Shown here in pieces: positions 18,484 to 26,374 of a stretch of DNA of 64,000 nucleotides; position 1 is the first letter of the stretch, and each line of letters begins with the position of its first letter. The notes under the pieces were generated by a model. The model saw only the letters and a list, made by a program, of their open reading frames with translations. It made no database searches and was not told where the DNA came from. A program made the translations under genes and the position numbers. Source of the DNA: a candidate division Zixibacteria bacterium RBG-1 (GTDB lineage Bacteria > Zixibacteria > MSB-5A5 > DSPP01 > RBG-1); assembly GCA_000447245.1 (NCBI GenBank), contig AUYT01000001.1, forward strand, positions 662,825 to 726,824. Direction: 5' to 3'.

Positions 18484-20016
18484 ATGTTTAAGTCCTTTTC
18501 TGTAAAGAAGTTATTCGGTTGGGGGTTTATTTTTTTGGTCTTCACTTTAATGGGGATAATCATTGCCTCTAACCTGGATTTTTCTGCCGCATCCAAAGCT
18601 CAAAATACCGGCACCACCTTGGGTAAATCTGCCATGTTTTATGAAAACGGCAGCCCCTTTGTAGCGGTAGCGGAAAATGTCAGTCCGGCGGTGGTCAATA
18701 TCAGCGCCAAAAGACAGGAAGAAAGAGATAGTCAGGACCGATATTTTCCCTTTGACGACGATTTTTTCAGAAGATTCTTCGGCTACCCTGCTCCCAAAAC
18801 ACCCCGAAAATTTGAAAGCAAAAGTTTGGGCTCCGGATTTATCTTTAAAAAAGATGGCTATATCCTGACCTGCAATCATGTTATTTCCCGAGGTGGAGAC
18901 GGAAAAGTGGCGGAAAAAATTACGGTCAAACTGGCGGACGGCTCCGAATACAAAGCCGAAGTGATAGGGCGGGACCGGGAAACAGATGTAGCGGTCCTAA
19001 AAATCAATGCTAAAAAAGACCTGCCAGCGGTAGAATTAGGTGATTCGGATGAACTGCGGGTGGGTGAATGGTCAGTAGCCATAGGGAATCCTTTTCCTCA
19101 ATACGGCTTAGACCGGACCGTAACCGTGGGTGTCATCAGTGCCAAAGGGCGCAAAGGGTTGTACTTCGGCGAAGGTGACACACCGGCTTTTCAAAACTAT
19201 ATCCAGACCGATGCTTCCATCAACCCGGGAAATTCCGGGGGTCCTTTGGTCAGTATCAAAGGAGAAGTAATCGGTATCAACGCCGCCATTACCAGCCCTT
19301 CCGGCGGGAACATCGGCATAGGTTTTGCTATTCCTATTAATACAGTGAAACAAATCCTCCCCGACCTGATGGGGAAAGGAAAAGTGGCCCGGGGATATCT
19401 GGGGATTAGTCCGGCAGATATTGACAATGATTTGGCTGAATCAATGAATTTAACCTCCACCGAAGGTGTTCTAGTGCAAAAAGTGGAGGCCAACACACCG
19501 GCCGATAAAGCCGGCTTAAAAGAGGGAGATGTAATATTAAAATTCAACGGAACTAAGGTGACTGGCGCTGACCAATTCAGATTTATGGTGGCAGAAACAT
19601 CTCCCGGCAGCGAAGTCAACCTGGAAGTTTTGCGGGACGGAAAAACCATGACTCTGCAAACTCAACTGAAGGAAAGACCGATTACCGTTTCCCAGGCCCC
19701 GGAGGGAGAATCTGAAGAAGAGGAAAGCTGGCTGGGGGTAAGCGTGGCTACGACTACTAAAGATTTAGCTGAATATTACGGTGTCAAATACCGAATCGGT
19801 GTGATAGTAACCAACTTGGAGCCCGGCAGCCCGGCCGATGAGAAAGGGATTCAGGTGGGGGATATTATAATGAAAGTGGACGGGAAAAAAGTGAGCAACG
19901 GTGAAGAATACAAGAAGATTATAAACACTTTGAAGAAAAGAGAAAGAGCCATTGCCTTTGTGGTGAGCCGCGGAGAGCCGGGAAACACCGTATTTTTAGC
20001 CATTAAACCGGAATAA
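18484..20016 (+). CDS. Periplasmic serine endoprotease, DegP/HtrA type
   Basis: 510 residues with a strong AAGGAGG site. An N-terminal membrane anchor or signal ([19 protein letters not shown]) precedes the protease domain with His in LTCNHVI (about 130), Asp in RETDVAVLK (about 166) and Ser in [11 protein letters not shown] (about 250). Two PDZ domains follow ([20 protein letters not shown] and [20 protein letters not shown]). Length and order are standard for the DegP/DegQ family, which degrades or refolds misfolded envelope proteins. An rpoD-type gene begins 19 bases after the stop and is probably in the same transcript. Confidence 0.93.
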   Translation: MFKSFSVKKLFGWGFIFLVFTLMGIIIASNLDFSAASKAQNTGTTLGKSAMFYENGSPFVAVAENVSPAVVNISAKRQEERDSQDRYFPFDDDFFRRFFGYPAPKTPRKFESKSLGSGFIFKKDGYILTCNHVISRGGDGKVAEKITVKLADGSEYKAEVIGRDRETDVAVLKINAKKDLPAVELGDSDELRVGEWSVAIGNPFPQYGLDRTVTVGVISAKGRKGLYFGEGDTPAFQNYIQTDASINPGNSGGPLVSIKGEVIGINAAITSPSGGNIGIGFAIPINTVKQILPDLMGKGKVARGYLGISPADIDNDLAESMNLTSTEGVLVQKVEANTPADKAGLKEGDVILKFNGTKVTGADQFRFMVAETSPGSEVNLEVLRDGKTMTLQTQLKERPITVSQAPEGESEEEESWLGVSVATTTKDLAEYYGVKYRIGVIVTNLEPGSPADEKGIQVGDIIMKVDGKKVSNGEEYKKIINTLKKRERAIAFVVSRGEPGNTVFLAIKPE

Positions 20017-20035
20017 AACCCAGGAGGGAGAGGAG

Positions 20036-20890
20036 TTGAGCAAACCGTTCAAAAAATATAGGGGTGAAGAGAGGTCCTTGGATCTTTATCTAAAGGAGAT
20101 TGGCCAGACTCCTTTAATTACAGCCGCCGAAGAGGTTTTCTTAGCCCAAAAAATCCGTCTGGGGGACCAAACTGCTTTAGATAAGTTGACCAAAGCCAAT
20201 TTACGTTTTGTGGTCAGTGTAGCCAAACAGTATCAAAACCAAGGGCTTTCCCTGGCTGATTTAATCAATGAAGGAAACATCGGTTTAATCAAAGCCGCCA
20301 AAAGATTTGATGAGACCCGGGGATTTAAATTTATCTCTTACGCGGTGTGGTGGATCAGACAAGCTATCCTACAAGCATTAGCGGAGCAGTCCCGCATTGT
20401 CAGGTTGCCTTTGAACCGGGTCGGGACCTTACACAAAATCGGGAAAATTTCCAATTCTTTACAGCAGGAATTTGGCAGAGAACCATCAGCCGATGAGATT
20501 GCCAAAGAGTTAGCTCTGACTTCTTTGGAAGTTTCGGACACTTTGAAAATTTCCAATACTCATCTTTCTCTGGATTCCCCTTTTTCGGTCTCCGAAGACA
20601 ACAGCTTGATTGATGTTTTAGAAGACCAGTTTCAGCCGGCTCCGGATGAGGCGCTTTTATCCGAATCTTTGAAAATTGAAATTGAAAAAGCGCTGGATAC
20701 TTTATCTGCCCGAGAAGCGGAAGTGCTGGGTTTGTATTTTGGATTGAATCATGAAAAAGCTTTGACCTTAGAAGAAATCGGCGTGCGCTTCAATTTGACT
20801 CGTGAAAGAGTGCGTCAAATCAAAGAAAAAGCGATTAGGAGATTGCGGCATGCTTCTCGCAGTAAGGCTTTGAGGGCTTATTTAAATTAG
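20036..20890 (+). CDS. RNA polymerase sigma factor, RpoD/SigA family
   Basis: 284 residues from TTG 20036, which follows AGGAGGGAGAGGAG. Region 1.2 ([20 protein letters not shown]), region 2 ([39 protein letters not shown]), region 3 and region 4 ([20 protein letters not shown]) are all present. Region 1.1 is missing, so it is a short primary-like or group 2 sigma factor. It directs core RNA polymerase to TTGACA/TATAAT promoters of the type seen in this window. Coupling to htrA suggests an envelope-stress link, which is inference. Confidence 0.92.
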   Translation: MSKPFKKYRGEERSLDLYLKEIGQTPLITAAEEVFLAQKIRLGDQTALDKLTKANLRFVVSVAKQYQNQGLSLADLINEGNIGLIKAAKRFDETRGFKFISYAVWWIRQAILQALAEQSRIVRLPLNRVGTLHKIGKISNSLQQEFGREPSADEIAKELALTSLEVSDTLKISNTHLSLDSPFSVSEDNSLIDVLEDQFQPAPDEALLSESLKIEIEKALDTLSAREAEVLGLYFGLNHEKALTLEEIGVRFNLTRERVRQIKEKAIRRLRHASRSKALRAYLN

Positions 20891-20907
20891 CAAAATTCTT
20901 AAGTAAC

Positions 20908-20947
20908 GAGAAAGGCGGAGAAGTGAAATACTTTTCCGCTTTTTTTT
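20908..20947 (+). terminator. Intrinsic terminator
   Basis: AAAGGCGGAGAAGT and ACTTTTCCGCTTT form an imperfect stem followed by TTTTT, 20 bases after the sigma factor stop. Confidence 0.7.
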
Positions 20948-20960
20948 AATGAAATATCCC

Positions 20961-20988
20961 TTGACAAAAGGTTTTTAAGAGTTATCAT
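20961..20988 (+). promoter_or_regulatory. Sigma-70 type promoter
   Basis: TTGACA 20961-20966, 16-base spacer, TATCAT 20983-20988, 35 bases before the start of the dockerin gene at 21024. Confidence 0.65.
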
Positions 20989-21023
20989 AAAATAGAGTCC
21001 ACTTTTTCTAGAATGGGAGAGAT

Positions 21024-21755
21024 GTGAAAAAGTTTTTGAGTATCATCATAGTTTTGCTTCTAACGGGGATAGGGTATGCCCAAGACCCTGGCATCCCAGA
21101 TACGGTTAATTTTGGAACTTGTCAGAGCTACATAGTTGCCGACGGGGATTCTTTGTATGGTAAAGTAAAAATCCCTCTTAGAATATTCAATGATGAGGCT
21201 TTAAGTGGTATTCAAGCGATATCTCTCAAATGGGGCGGCCCACTTTTATTTGACACTTCAGTTTTTTATGGTCAGAGAGCCGATTCAGCTAATTTAAAGT
21301 ATTTCGGTTTTGATAACAATAAAAAGGCGGTGCTTATCCAAGCCATAAGCTTCGGCCAGATGCCACCGGATACGGGGCTATTCTTATTCATGGTTTTTCA
21401 GGCCTACGATACAGGATTAGTTAAAATAGATACTTTTCGCCCAGGAGGGTGTCCAGAATGTCCGATTATGTTTGTTTCTCCTCAAGCCACAGATTGGGTC
21501 CCGTTGTTTGAATCCAAAGAATTTCAATTAATAAAATCAGATACTACTCCCGGAGACTTAAACGGGAACAATCTGGTCAACTTAGTTGATGTTGTAATTT
21601 TAGTTGATTTTCTTTTTAAAAATCAATATCAAGGTTTTCTTTTACCGGCTGCGGATGTCAACTCGGACTGCCTGATAAGATTAAGTGATGTAGTTTATCT
21701 GATAAACCATCTATTTAGAGATAGTGAAAAACCAAAACCTGGCTGCGCTTTTTAG
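21024..21755 (+). CDS. Secreted cohesin-like/dockerin protein
   Basis: 243 residues from GTG 21024 (GGGAGA upstream). The signal peptide ends GIGYAQ, then DPGIPDTVNF, the same opening as in the 10680-14187 family. The core has LSGIQAISLKWGGPLLFDTS and VLIQAISFGQMPPDTGLFLF, aligning with the cohesin-like cores of that family, but the C-terminus is two dockerin repeats (GDLNGNNLVNLVDVVILVDF and ADVNSDCLIRLSDVVYLINH) rather than a sorting tail. It bridges the two secreted families: same core, alternative C-terminal module. Monocistronic, with its own promoter. Confidence 0.83.
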   Translation: MKKFLSIIIVLLLTGIGYAQDPGIPDTVNFGTCQSYIVADGDSLYGKVKIPLRIFNDEALSGIQAISLKWGGPLLFDTSVFYGQRADSANLKYFGFDNNKKAVLIQAISFGQMPPDTGLFLFMVFQAYDTGLVKIDTFRPGGCPECPIMFVSPQATDWVPLFESKEFQLIKSDTTPGDLNGNNLVNLVDVVILVDFLFKNQYQGFLLPAADVNSDCLIRLSDVVYLINHLFRDSEKPKPGCAF

Positions 21756-21758
21756 CTC

Positions 21759-21826
21759 GTAGACCCACGTTGTCCTCAACGTGGGATTAATTTTGATTTT
21801 CCCAGCTTGAGACAAGCTGGGTCTAC
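21759..21826 (+). repeat. Composite GTAG hairpin pair (BIME-like)
   Basis: GTAGACCCACGTT...AACGTGGGA (21759-21786) and, inverted, CCCAGCTTG...CAAGCTGGGTCTAC (21801-21826): two hairpins facing each other with GTAG at both outer feet. The reverse complement of the whole element matches 46515-46579. A half copy of the CTCCTGACGG type follows at about 21833. Confidence 0.8.
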
Positions 21827-21855
21827 TGGCTCTCCTGACGGAACAGAAATGATTA

Positions 21856-22392
21856 TCAGCCTGCCTTACTATTAAATTCCTCTTTCAATATCCCCATCAT
21901 AATCACATCATGATATTTCCCATCCTCAAAATGTCCCTCCCGTAAAATCCCTTCTTTTCTAAAGCCGCATTTTTCATAAGATTTAATAGCCCGCAAGTTG
22001 AAATCCCACACCCTCAAATAAATCCTGTGCAGATTCATCCGATTAAATGTAAAATCCAGCAGGGTCAAAACCGCATCGGTGCCGTAACCTTTATCCCAAT
22101 CCTCTTTTTTCCCAATCACAATTCCCAGTTCAGCATTGCGGTTTTTCCAATTGATTTTATGCAGGCCGATATTCCCCAGATACACTCCCTCTTTAGTTTC
22201 AAAAGCAAATACTTTATCTGTAGCATCAAAATTGTGGATATTTTCTAACCATTTCTCTTCCTGTTCCTTGGAAACCGGATACAGAAAAAATGAGGATAGA
22301 TTCTTGGTTATCTCCGGGTCATTCACCCAGCGCATCACAGAATCTAAATCCTTTCTCTCCAAAGCCCGGATTCTGACTAATTTTCCTTCCAT
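21856..22392 (-). CDS. GNAT acetyltransferase, RimJ/RimL type
   Basis: 178 residues. The GNAT fold is seen in LVRIRALERKDLDSVMRWVN at the start, ELGIVIGKKEDWDKGYGTDA (acetyl-CoA loop) and LRVWDFNLRAIKSYEKCGFR near the end, as in acetyltransferases acting on protein N-termini or small amines. The substrate cannot be told. It lies downstream of the ABC-2 exporter genes on the same strand, but 115 bases of hairpin repeats separate them, so cotranscription is doubtful. Confidence 0.85.
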   Translation of the reverse strand: MEGKLVRIRALERKDLDSVMRWVNDPEITKNLSSFFLYPVSKEQEEKWLENIHNFDATDKVFAFETKEGVYLGNIGLHKINWKNRNAELGIVIGKKEDWDKGYGTDAVLTLLDFTFNRMNLHRIYLRVWDFNLRAIKSYEKCGFRKEGILREGHFEDGKYHDVIMMGILKEEFNSKAG

Positions 22393-22415
22393 AATGATTT
22401 TGGAGCTAAGGTTAT

Positions 22416-22470
22416 CCCACCTTGAGACAAGGTGGGTCTACGAATGTCCGTCAGGAGTAGCTCCTGACGG
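22416..22470 (-). repeat. Two GTAG-type hairpin repeats
   Basis: 22416-22441 reads, on the minus strand, GTAGACCCACCTTG...CAAGGTGGG, the same family as 21759. 22448-22470 is a perfect 10-bp stem CCGTCAGGAG/CTCCTGACGG around TAG. A related hairpin at 41797 has T-A in place of C-G in the stem. Confidence 0.75.
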
Positions 22471-22507
22471 AACCGTTAAAAATTTTCCTTCATTTATTAC
22501 CCAAACG

Positions 22508-23374
22508 CTAAAAGTTGGTCAAGCGGTCTATCAAGCCTCTCTGAACTGCCAGATGCTCAAAGAAACGATAAATTATAACTGATAAATAAACCAAAATTAA
22601 AGTTGAAAGAGTTAAAATGAAAAATAACTCTAAATTACTTATACTTGATAATACCTGACACATCTTTTCGCCGGTGATATATCTGCGGGCCAGCTCAATC
22701 CAGTAGGTCAAGGGATTGATTAAGGAGATTTTTTGCAGCCAGCCCGGTAAAACCTCAATTGGGAAAATCGCTCCGCTGACTAAGAAAAATAAACCAGCCA
22801 CCCCTTCGGTCAGATAAAAACTGTGATGGGCAGTCACCATGGAGACCGCCGCCAAAATCACACCCAGAGCCGCAATCCCCAAAAGTCCGATGCCCGTAAC
22901 CAACACCAGCATAGGATAATTTACCGCAGAGAGGTCAATCGGAATTTTTAAAACCAGCATTCCAAAGGCAATCGTGGCAATAACGGCAAAAACTGTAATG
23001 AATAACTTGGCGGTGCCTCTTCCGAAAAGATAAAAATACATTTTAGCCGGGGAGATAAAAATATATTTCAGCATCTGATAATGCTCCCGGTCTTCGTGAA
23101 TAGTCCAGGCCACGCCGTACAAAACATTCCCCACAAACATAAAAAAAGCGTTCCCCAAATACATAAAGGTCAGATTGTAACTTCCGCTTGCCTGAGCATT
23201 GCCGGATTTGGCAATCACCCAGTACATTACCACTAAAATCATGGAAGAGGCCAGGGGCCGGACCACCGAATAGACAGCAAAAATCCACCAGTCAGCCCAG
23301 TTGGATTCCATCTTCCAGCCCAGCCAGGAAGCCAGTTTTAAAGTTTTAGTGTGAGTAGAAAAATTCTGATTCAT
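22508..23374 (-). CDS. ABC-2 type transporter permease
   Basis: 288 residues with about six hydrophobic segments (for example PLASSMILVVMYWVIAKSG and GLLGIAALGVILAAVSMVTA) and the ABC-2 feature of a long polar loop followed by GAIFPIEVLPGWLQKISLIN PLTYW. It is the distal gene of a three-gene exporter operon; its ATG lies one base after the stop of the upstream permease gene. The two permeases probably form a heterodimer with the ATPase encoded at 24184. Substrate unknown. Confidence 0.87.
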   Translation of the reverse strand: MNQNFSTHTKTLKLASWLGWKMESNWADWWIFAVYSVVRPLASSMILVVMYWVIAKSGNAQASGSYNLTFMYLGNAFFMFVGNVLYGVAWTIHEDREHYQMLKYIFISPAKMYFYLFGRGTAKLFITVFAVIATIAFGMLVLKIPIDLSAVNYPMLVLVTGIGLLGIAALGVILAAVSMVTAHHSFYLTEGVAGLFFLVSGAIFPIEVLPGWLQKISLINPLTYWIELARRYITGEKMCQVLSSISNLELFFILTLSTLILVYLSVIIYRFFEHLAVQRGLIDRLTNF

Positions 23375-23375
23375 A

Positions 23376-24194
23376 CTATTGCCACTTTAAAGTTAGACGT
23401 CCCTGTTTTTTCCCCAAATTCTCCATAAACAAAAGGGCATAATGAGATATCCAGATATAGAAAATCGATAAACCCAACAGCAGTAAAATTTCAATCTTCA
23501 CATCCAAAAAGCCCAGGGTCTTGCCAGTTTTAAAACAGAGCTGCCTCATCCCGTCTAAACCCAGACTAATCGGAATGGCAGAGGCAAACATAGCTACCGT
23601 ATAACCCAGAGTTTTAACCGGGAAAAAAAATCCACCCAGAAGATAGATCGGCTCCTGAAATAAATTAGAAGTGTGCCAGGCCTCCCTCCCCCATAACATA
23701 AATAGGGAAGCAAAAAACATCCCCATGCCATACAAAGCTATCATGGTCAAAATAAAAATCAAAAAAAGTTCAACAACACCGCTGATGAAAAAATTAACTC
23801 GGAAAATTAAGCTACCAAAAACAAAAACCACCACTGCTCTTAAAGTAGCGTAAAATATTCCACCAATCGCCATTCCCAAAAGAATCGACATTCGGGAGAT
23901 TGGGGCAATCAAATACAGTTCCAGATTTCCCATCTCTTTTTCCCAGTAAAATTGAGAAGCCATGGACCACAAGACATTCATCCAGTAAGCAGTCATAGCT
24001 CCACCCAAAATTACAAAACCAATGTATTCCTCCGGTGCCCTCAAAGCTTTGTAGACATAGACAAAAGCGGCGGTGTTCAGAAGAGGCAGAACCGTTTCAG
24101 ACAAAATCCAGGACGGCTCCCGGTTAGCCCCCACAATCCGGACGTAAGCCCGGGCCCAGATAGATTTAAGATTGGTTTTTAAATCAGTTTTCAC
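23376..24194 (-). CDS. ABC-2 type transporter permease
   Basis: 272 residues, polytopic, with NLFQEPIYLLGGFFFPVKTL in the position typical of ABC-2 permeases and hydrophobic spans at about 55-80, 100-130, 140-165, 170-200 and 235-260. The start overlaps the ATPase gene by 11 bases, implying coupled translation. It pairs with the 22508 permease in a membrane exporter. Confidence 0.87.
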   Translation of the reverse strand: MKTDLKTNLKSIWARAYVRIVGANREPSWILSETVLPLLNTAAFVYVYKALRAPEEYIGFVILGGAMTAYWMNVLWSMASQFYWEKEMGNLELYLIAPISRMSILLGMAIGGIFYATLRAVVVFVFGSLIFRVNFFISGVVELFLIFILTMIALYGMGMFFASLFMLWGREAWHTSNLFQEPIYLLGGFFFPVKTLGYTVAMFASAIPISLGLDGMRQLCFKTGKTLGFLDVKIEILLLLGLSIFYIWISHYALLFMENLGKKQGRLTLKWQ

Positions 24195-25182
24195 TTTCCA
24201 GACTCCTTCCGACTAAAGCCACAAACACATCTTCTAAAGAGGGGTCGGTCTTACTCAAGGAAATAATTTTAGAGCCGTTGCTGCTCAAAGCTTGGGTCAC
24301 CTGAGAAATAGCCGAGTCATTTTCCAGAATAAATTTCAATTCAGTTCTGCCAATATTATGTTTATGCTCCAGAGCAAATTTTTTGACCCCCGGTAGCTGG
24401 GAGAAATGTTCAAAATTTTCATCGGTGAGATTTATTTCAATATGCACGATAGTTTCCTTCCTCAGAAGTTTTTTCAAATTGGAAGGGGAATCACAGGCAA
24501 TCACCTTGCCGTGGTCAATAATAGCAATCCGGTCGCACAGCTCATCGGCTTCGGCCATATAATGAGTAGTCAGAAGCACAGTTTTCTGGGAATTATTTTT
24601 AACCCAGTTGGCAATATATTTCCTGACCTCACGCGCAATCTGCACATCCAGCCCTAAAGTGGGCTCATCAAAAAATAAAATCTCCGGGTCGCTCACAAAC
24701 CCCCGAATCACGTTCATCTTCTGTCTCATCCCGGTGGAAAGCTTTCCGATTCTGGTTTTGGCAAATTCATCCAAACCAAATAGCTTAAGTAAGGTATCGA
24801 TTCTTTCATAGGCAATTTTTTTAGGGACGCCGTAAAATTGGGAAAACATCCACAAGTTTTCCCGGACATTCAAAATGCCGTAGCCGGAATGCTCTCCTCC
24901 GGAAACCATATTAATCCTTCTTCGCACCAGAGCCGGATTTTTGACCACATCTACTCCGTCCACCAGGGCGGTTCCGGAAGTGGGTAAAAGCAAAGTGCAC
25001 AGAATCTTAATCAAAGTAGTTTTTCCGGCACCGTTGGGCCCCAGAAGCCCGAACAGCTCGCCTTTGTTGATGGTCAGGTTGACCTCTTCCAGGGCCGTAA
25101 TGAAAGAAGGTGCGGGCTTGTCTTTGGCCTTTTTAATTTTAAAAGTCCGATTCAGTTTTAAAGTTTCGATGGCATGATTCAT
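24184..25182 (-). CDS. ABC transporter ATP-binding protein
   Basis: 332 residues. Walker A is GPNGAGKTT (about residue 48), the signature is LSTGMRQKM, Walker B is ILFFDEPTLGLD, and the H-loop is TTHYMAEADELCDR. A C-terminal extension of about 80 residues is typical of the DrrA/CcmA/NodI-like drug and polysaccharide exporters. It is the first gene of the operon, followed by two overlapping or abutting permease genes. Confidence 0.93.
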   Translation of the reverse strand: MNHAIETLKLNRTFKIKKAKDKPAPSFITALEEVNLTINKGELFGLLGPNGAGKTTLIKILCTLLLPTSGTALVDGVDVVKNPALVRRRINMVSGGEHSGYGILNVRENLWMFSQFYGVPKKIAYERIDTLLKLFGLDEFAKTRIGKLSTGMRQKMNVIRGFVSDPEILFFDEPTLGLDVQIAREVRKYIANWVKNNSQKTVLLTTHYMAEADELCDRIAIIDHGKVIACDSPSNLKKLLRKETIVHIEINLTDENFEHFSQLPGVKKFALEHKHNIGRTELKFILENDSAISQVTQALSSNGSKIISLSKTDPSLEDVFVALVGRSLESEN

Positions 25183-25194
25183 TTATTTTATCCG

Positions 25195-25235
25195 TCAAAA
25201 AACCGCGACTTCTCGGATAAGCCACGGTTAAATTT
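25195..25235 (-). terminator. Terminator-like hairpin in the ABC operon leader
   Basis: On the minus strand AACCGTGGC and GTCGCGGTT pair (one G-T, one mismatch) and TTTTTT follows, ten or so bases before the ATPase start. Placed between promoter and gene it could act as an attenuator. No leader peptide or known riboswitch fold is evident. Confidence 0.45.
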
Positions 25236-25331
25236 TTTACCTTGAGCTTTCCTCAATAGTTTGAAAAGGGGTCTGACTTTTATAGAACGTAAAATCTCTA
25301 CCCTTTGCTTGACTGCCTGGATAAGTCTATA

Positions 25332-25357
25332 ATTATAAAAAAATCAGAGTTTGTCAA
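25332..25357 (-). promoter_or_regulatory. Possible promoter of the ABC operon
   Basis: On the minus strand TTGACA (25357-25352) and TATAAT (25337-25332) are separated by only 14 bases. The boxes are perfect but the spacing is short, so confidence is low. Confidence 0.35.
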
Positions 25358-25487
25358 GTTGTTTTACAACTGCTGGAGTCTTGAAACTTCCAAGCAAAAT
25401 TTTGTTCTTCAAATGAATTTTGAATATTTATTAAAATCCCATAAAATTTTAAGTACAAAAAAATTTTCAAAAAAACAAAAAAAGTTC

Positions 25488-25515
25488 TTGACAAAAAAAC
25501 TCAACAACTTATTTT
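25488..25515 (+). promoter_or_regulatory. Promoter of the small lysine-rich peptide unit
   Basis: TTGACA 25488-25493, 16-base spacer, TATTTT 25510-25515. With the terminator at 25729-25761 it bounds a transcript of roughly 240 bases. Confidence 0.55.
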
Positions 25516-25655
25516 GGTTGTGAGAATAAAATTTTTGAAATTTCGCTCTTTTTAAAAAAAGAAAAAGTTTGCAGCAGGTTCTTGGTTGCATAGCTTTGAT
25601 TAGCTGTAGCAGTATAAACCCTAACCTCTAAAAACAGAGGAGGTGAAGAAAGATA

Positions 25656-25709
25656 ATGCCGACCAAGAAGAAAAAGATGAAGAAGGCCAAGAAGCGCAAA
25701 AAAATGTAA
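25656..25709 (+). CDS. 17-residue lysine-rich micropeptide
   Basis: ATG 25656 to TAA 25709 encodes MPTKKKKMKKAKKRKKM: 12 of 17 residues are Lys or Arg. AGAGGAGGTG at about 25636-25645 is an excellent ribosome site at good spacing, a promoter lies 140 bases upstream and a strong terminator 20 bases downstream. The upstream hairpin CCTCT/AGAGG overlaps the ribosome site. The composition suggests RNA or ribosome binding, similar in style to small basic ribosomal proteins, but I recognise no family. The transcript could instead be a regulatory RNA. It is too short for usual gene finders. Confidence 0.55.
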   Translation: MPTKKKKMKKAKKRKKM

Positions 25710-25728
25710 CACAGTTGCTTTTTTGCCG

Positions 25729-25761
25729 GAAAGTCCCGATTTTACTCGGGACTTTCTTTTT
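25729..25761 (+). terminator. Intrinsic terminator
   Basis: AAAGTCCCGA (25730-25739) pairs perfectly with TCGGGACTTT (25746-25755), then CTTTTT. Confidence 0.9.
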
Positions 25762-25799
25762 GGTGGATTTTTTGTAGAGACTTGATTATATACTAAGGC

Positions 25800-26186
25800 A
25801 TGTCTGGCAGAAAATTTATCTTATATCAATTTCCGGCTATTTTTTACGCCCTCCTGATTTTTGCCATCTCCAGTATCCCCCATTTGAATCTTCCCAACCT
25901 GCATCTAAAATTTCAGGATAAGCTGTTTCATTTTTTGGAATATGCCATCTTTGCCTTTTTGCTAAGTCGGGCTTTTTCTAATAGCTCAAATTCTTTCTTC
26001 AAGGAGAATTCCGGGTGGCTGACTTTAGGTTTGGGTATTTTGTATGCCTTGGGAGATGAATCCTATCAAAAGACGGTACTGGGAAGAAGCAGTGAATTTT
26101 ATGATTTTGTAGCGGACTCGCTGGGGATTGTTTTGACTTTAACGGTAATAAAATCTTACCAGAAGTTTAGGGCATCTAAGGTTTGA
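25800..26186 (+). CDS. VanZ-like membrane protein
   Basis: 128 residues, four hydrophobic segments. The family signatures are present: ISSIPHLNLP after the first helix, DKLFHFLEYAIFAFLLSRAF, GDESYQKTVLGRSSEFYDFV and ADSLGIVL. VanZ-like proteins are common, poorly understood envelope proteins; some raise teicoplanin resistance. The gene stands alone between the small peptide unit and aspS, with a weak ribosome site. Confidence 0.85.
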   Translation: MSGRKFILYQFPAIFYALLIFAISSIPHLNLPNLHLKFQDKLFHFLEYAIFAFLLSRAFSNSSNSFFKENSGWLTLGLGILYALGDESYQKTVLGRSSEFYDFVADSLGIVLTLTVIKSYQKFRASKV

Positions 26187-26234
26187 CAACAAGCTTTTAC
26201 CAGGTTTTTGTAGCTAAATAGCGGATTTACCGCC

Positions 26235-26262
26235 TTGACATTGCCGATATAAATATTATAAT
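26235..26262 (+). promoter_or_regulatory. Promoter of aspS
   Basis: TTGACA 26235-26240, 16-base spacer, perfect TATAAT 26257-26262. A leader of about 110 bases follows; I see no T-box AGGGTGG motif in it. Confidence 0.75.
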
Positions 26263-26374
26263 TATTAAGCAAAGGTGCGTAAAAAAGAGGGATTCCAAAA
26301 GTTCTTAAATCGGCTCCAAAGGATAAATAAAGAGAACCCAGCATTTAAAATTTCCAACATAATTCTATAAAAGT

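Noticed and set aside
26262-26374. T-box leader before aspS
   Set aside because: The AGGGTGG T-box motif and a following terminator are absent.
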